From NCBI RefSeq assembly GCF_022678645.1, contig NZ_JALBWV010000030.1, forward strand, positions 35,216-99,215: a DNA stretch of 64,000 nt. Reading direction: 5' to 3'. Source of the DNA: Saccharopolyspora soli. GTDB lineage: Bacteria; Actinomycetota; Actinomycetes; Mycobacteriales; Pseudonocardiaceae. A program made the translations under genes and the position numbers. Below the pieces are notes generated by a model, which saw only the letters and a list, made by a program, of their open reading frames with translations, was not told where the DNA came from and made no database searches. This document shows positions 63,976-64,000 of the stretch, in pieces (the stretch's first letter is position 1; every line of letters begins with the position of its first letter).

Positions 63976-64000
63976 ATCATGTACTTCCAATTCGCAGTTT

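Overview
The window is high-GC actinobacterial DNA. Gene density, codon use, frequent GTG starts, 4-bp start/stop overlaps, a mycobacterial-type Sdh1 operon, a CysO/Mec/CysM cysteine module and AAGGAG-like ribosome sites all fit a Pseudonocardiales filamentous actinomycete; Saccharopolyspora is my best guess, from general resemblance only. I found no rRNA, tRNA, CRISPR array, prophage or intact insertion sequence. It reads as an ordinary chromosome arm.

Layout, left to right. 1-4338 (leftward): a HupE/UreJ-like membrane protein followed by two tandem paralogous secreted phosphoesterases, the second cut by the window edge. 4486-5595: AlkC-like DNA glycosylase. 5750-5910: a truncated HicB-like antitoxin remnant abutting an interspersed repeat that recurs at 63914. 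6024-12525: two cytochromes P450, a YbjN-like protein, a MarR/PP2C pair, a membrane-anchored unknown and a DUF72 protein. 12666-21621: a C-P lyase (phosphonate) locus, phnD | phnF-G-H-I-[miniORF]-JK fusion-L-[3 miniORFs]-M-IMPase. It is the most unusual part of the window, because short coupled reading frames of one repeat family sit exactly at gene junctions and PhnJ is fused to PhnK. 21772-30365: a sugar-acid type catabolic region (RraA-like protein, form II CoxM/S/L-type oxidoreductase, HpaI aldolase, D-2-hydroxyacid dehydrogenase, RhamD-like dehydratase) with a divergent FadR-type GntR regulator and ACATCTGATGT operators. 30585-34283: two divergent groups of multi-pass membrane proteins with a cupredoxin-like lipoprotein, function unknown. 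34444-38377: small protein and succinate dehydrogenase (Sdh1 type, order C-A-B). 39208-46023: VanZ, SDR, a degenerate DUF305 lipoprotein, cytochrome aa3 subunit I, SerB, and a Pth2-domain protein. 46286-50610: EcfT, EcfA, thiolase, acyl-CoA ligase and BioY, a biotin-uptake operon with a Bacillus yhfSTU-like gene set. 50871-56294: DinG-like helicase, PncA, PncB, ClpS, DUF2017. 56379-60801: TAXI-type solute receptor, histidine kinase, response regulator and MHS transporter. 60987-63896: P1 peptidase, Mec, CysO, CysM.

The intergenic spaces carry three recurrent palindrome families. Family A (GTGAGGGGCACC.../...GGTGCCCCTCAC, six copies) and family B (TCGTGAGTGG.../...CCACTCACGA, four copies, one inside a coding sequence) look like terminator-type or REP-like hairpins. 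Family C (CAATTTC-type palindrome with central CGCG, three copies) occurs only between convergent genes. Two stretches of about 105 and 127 bases consisting of alternating G and C homopolymers (30438-30542, 38988-39114) are probably unresolved sequence and not biology.

All assignments come from reading motifs and recalling families; no database search was run.
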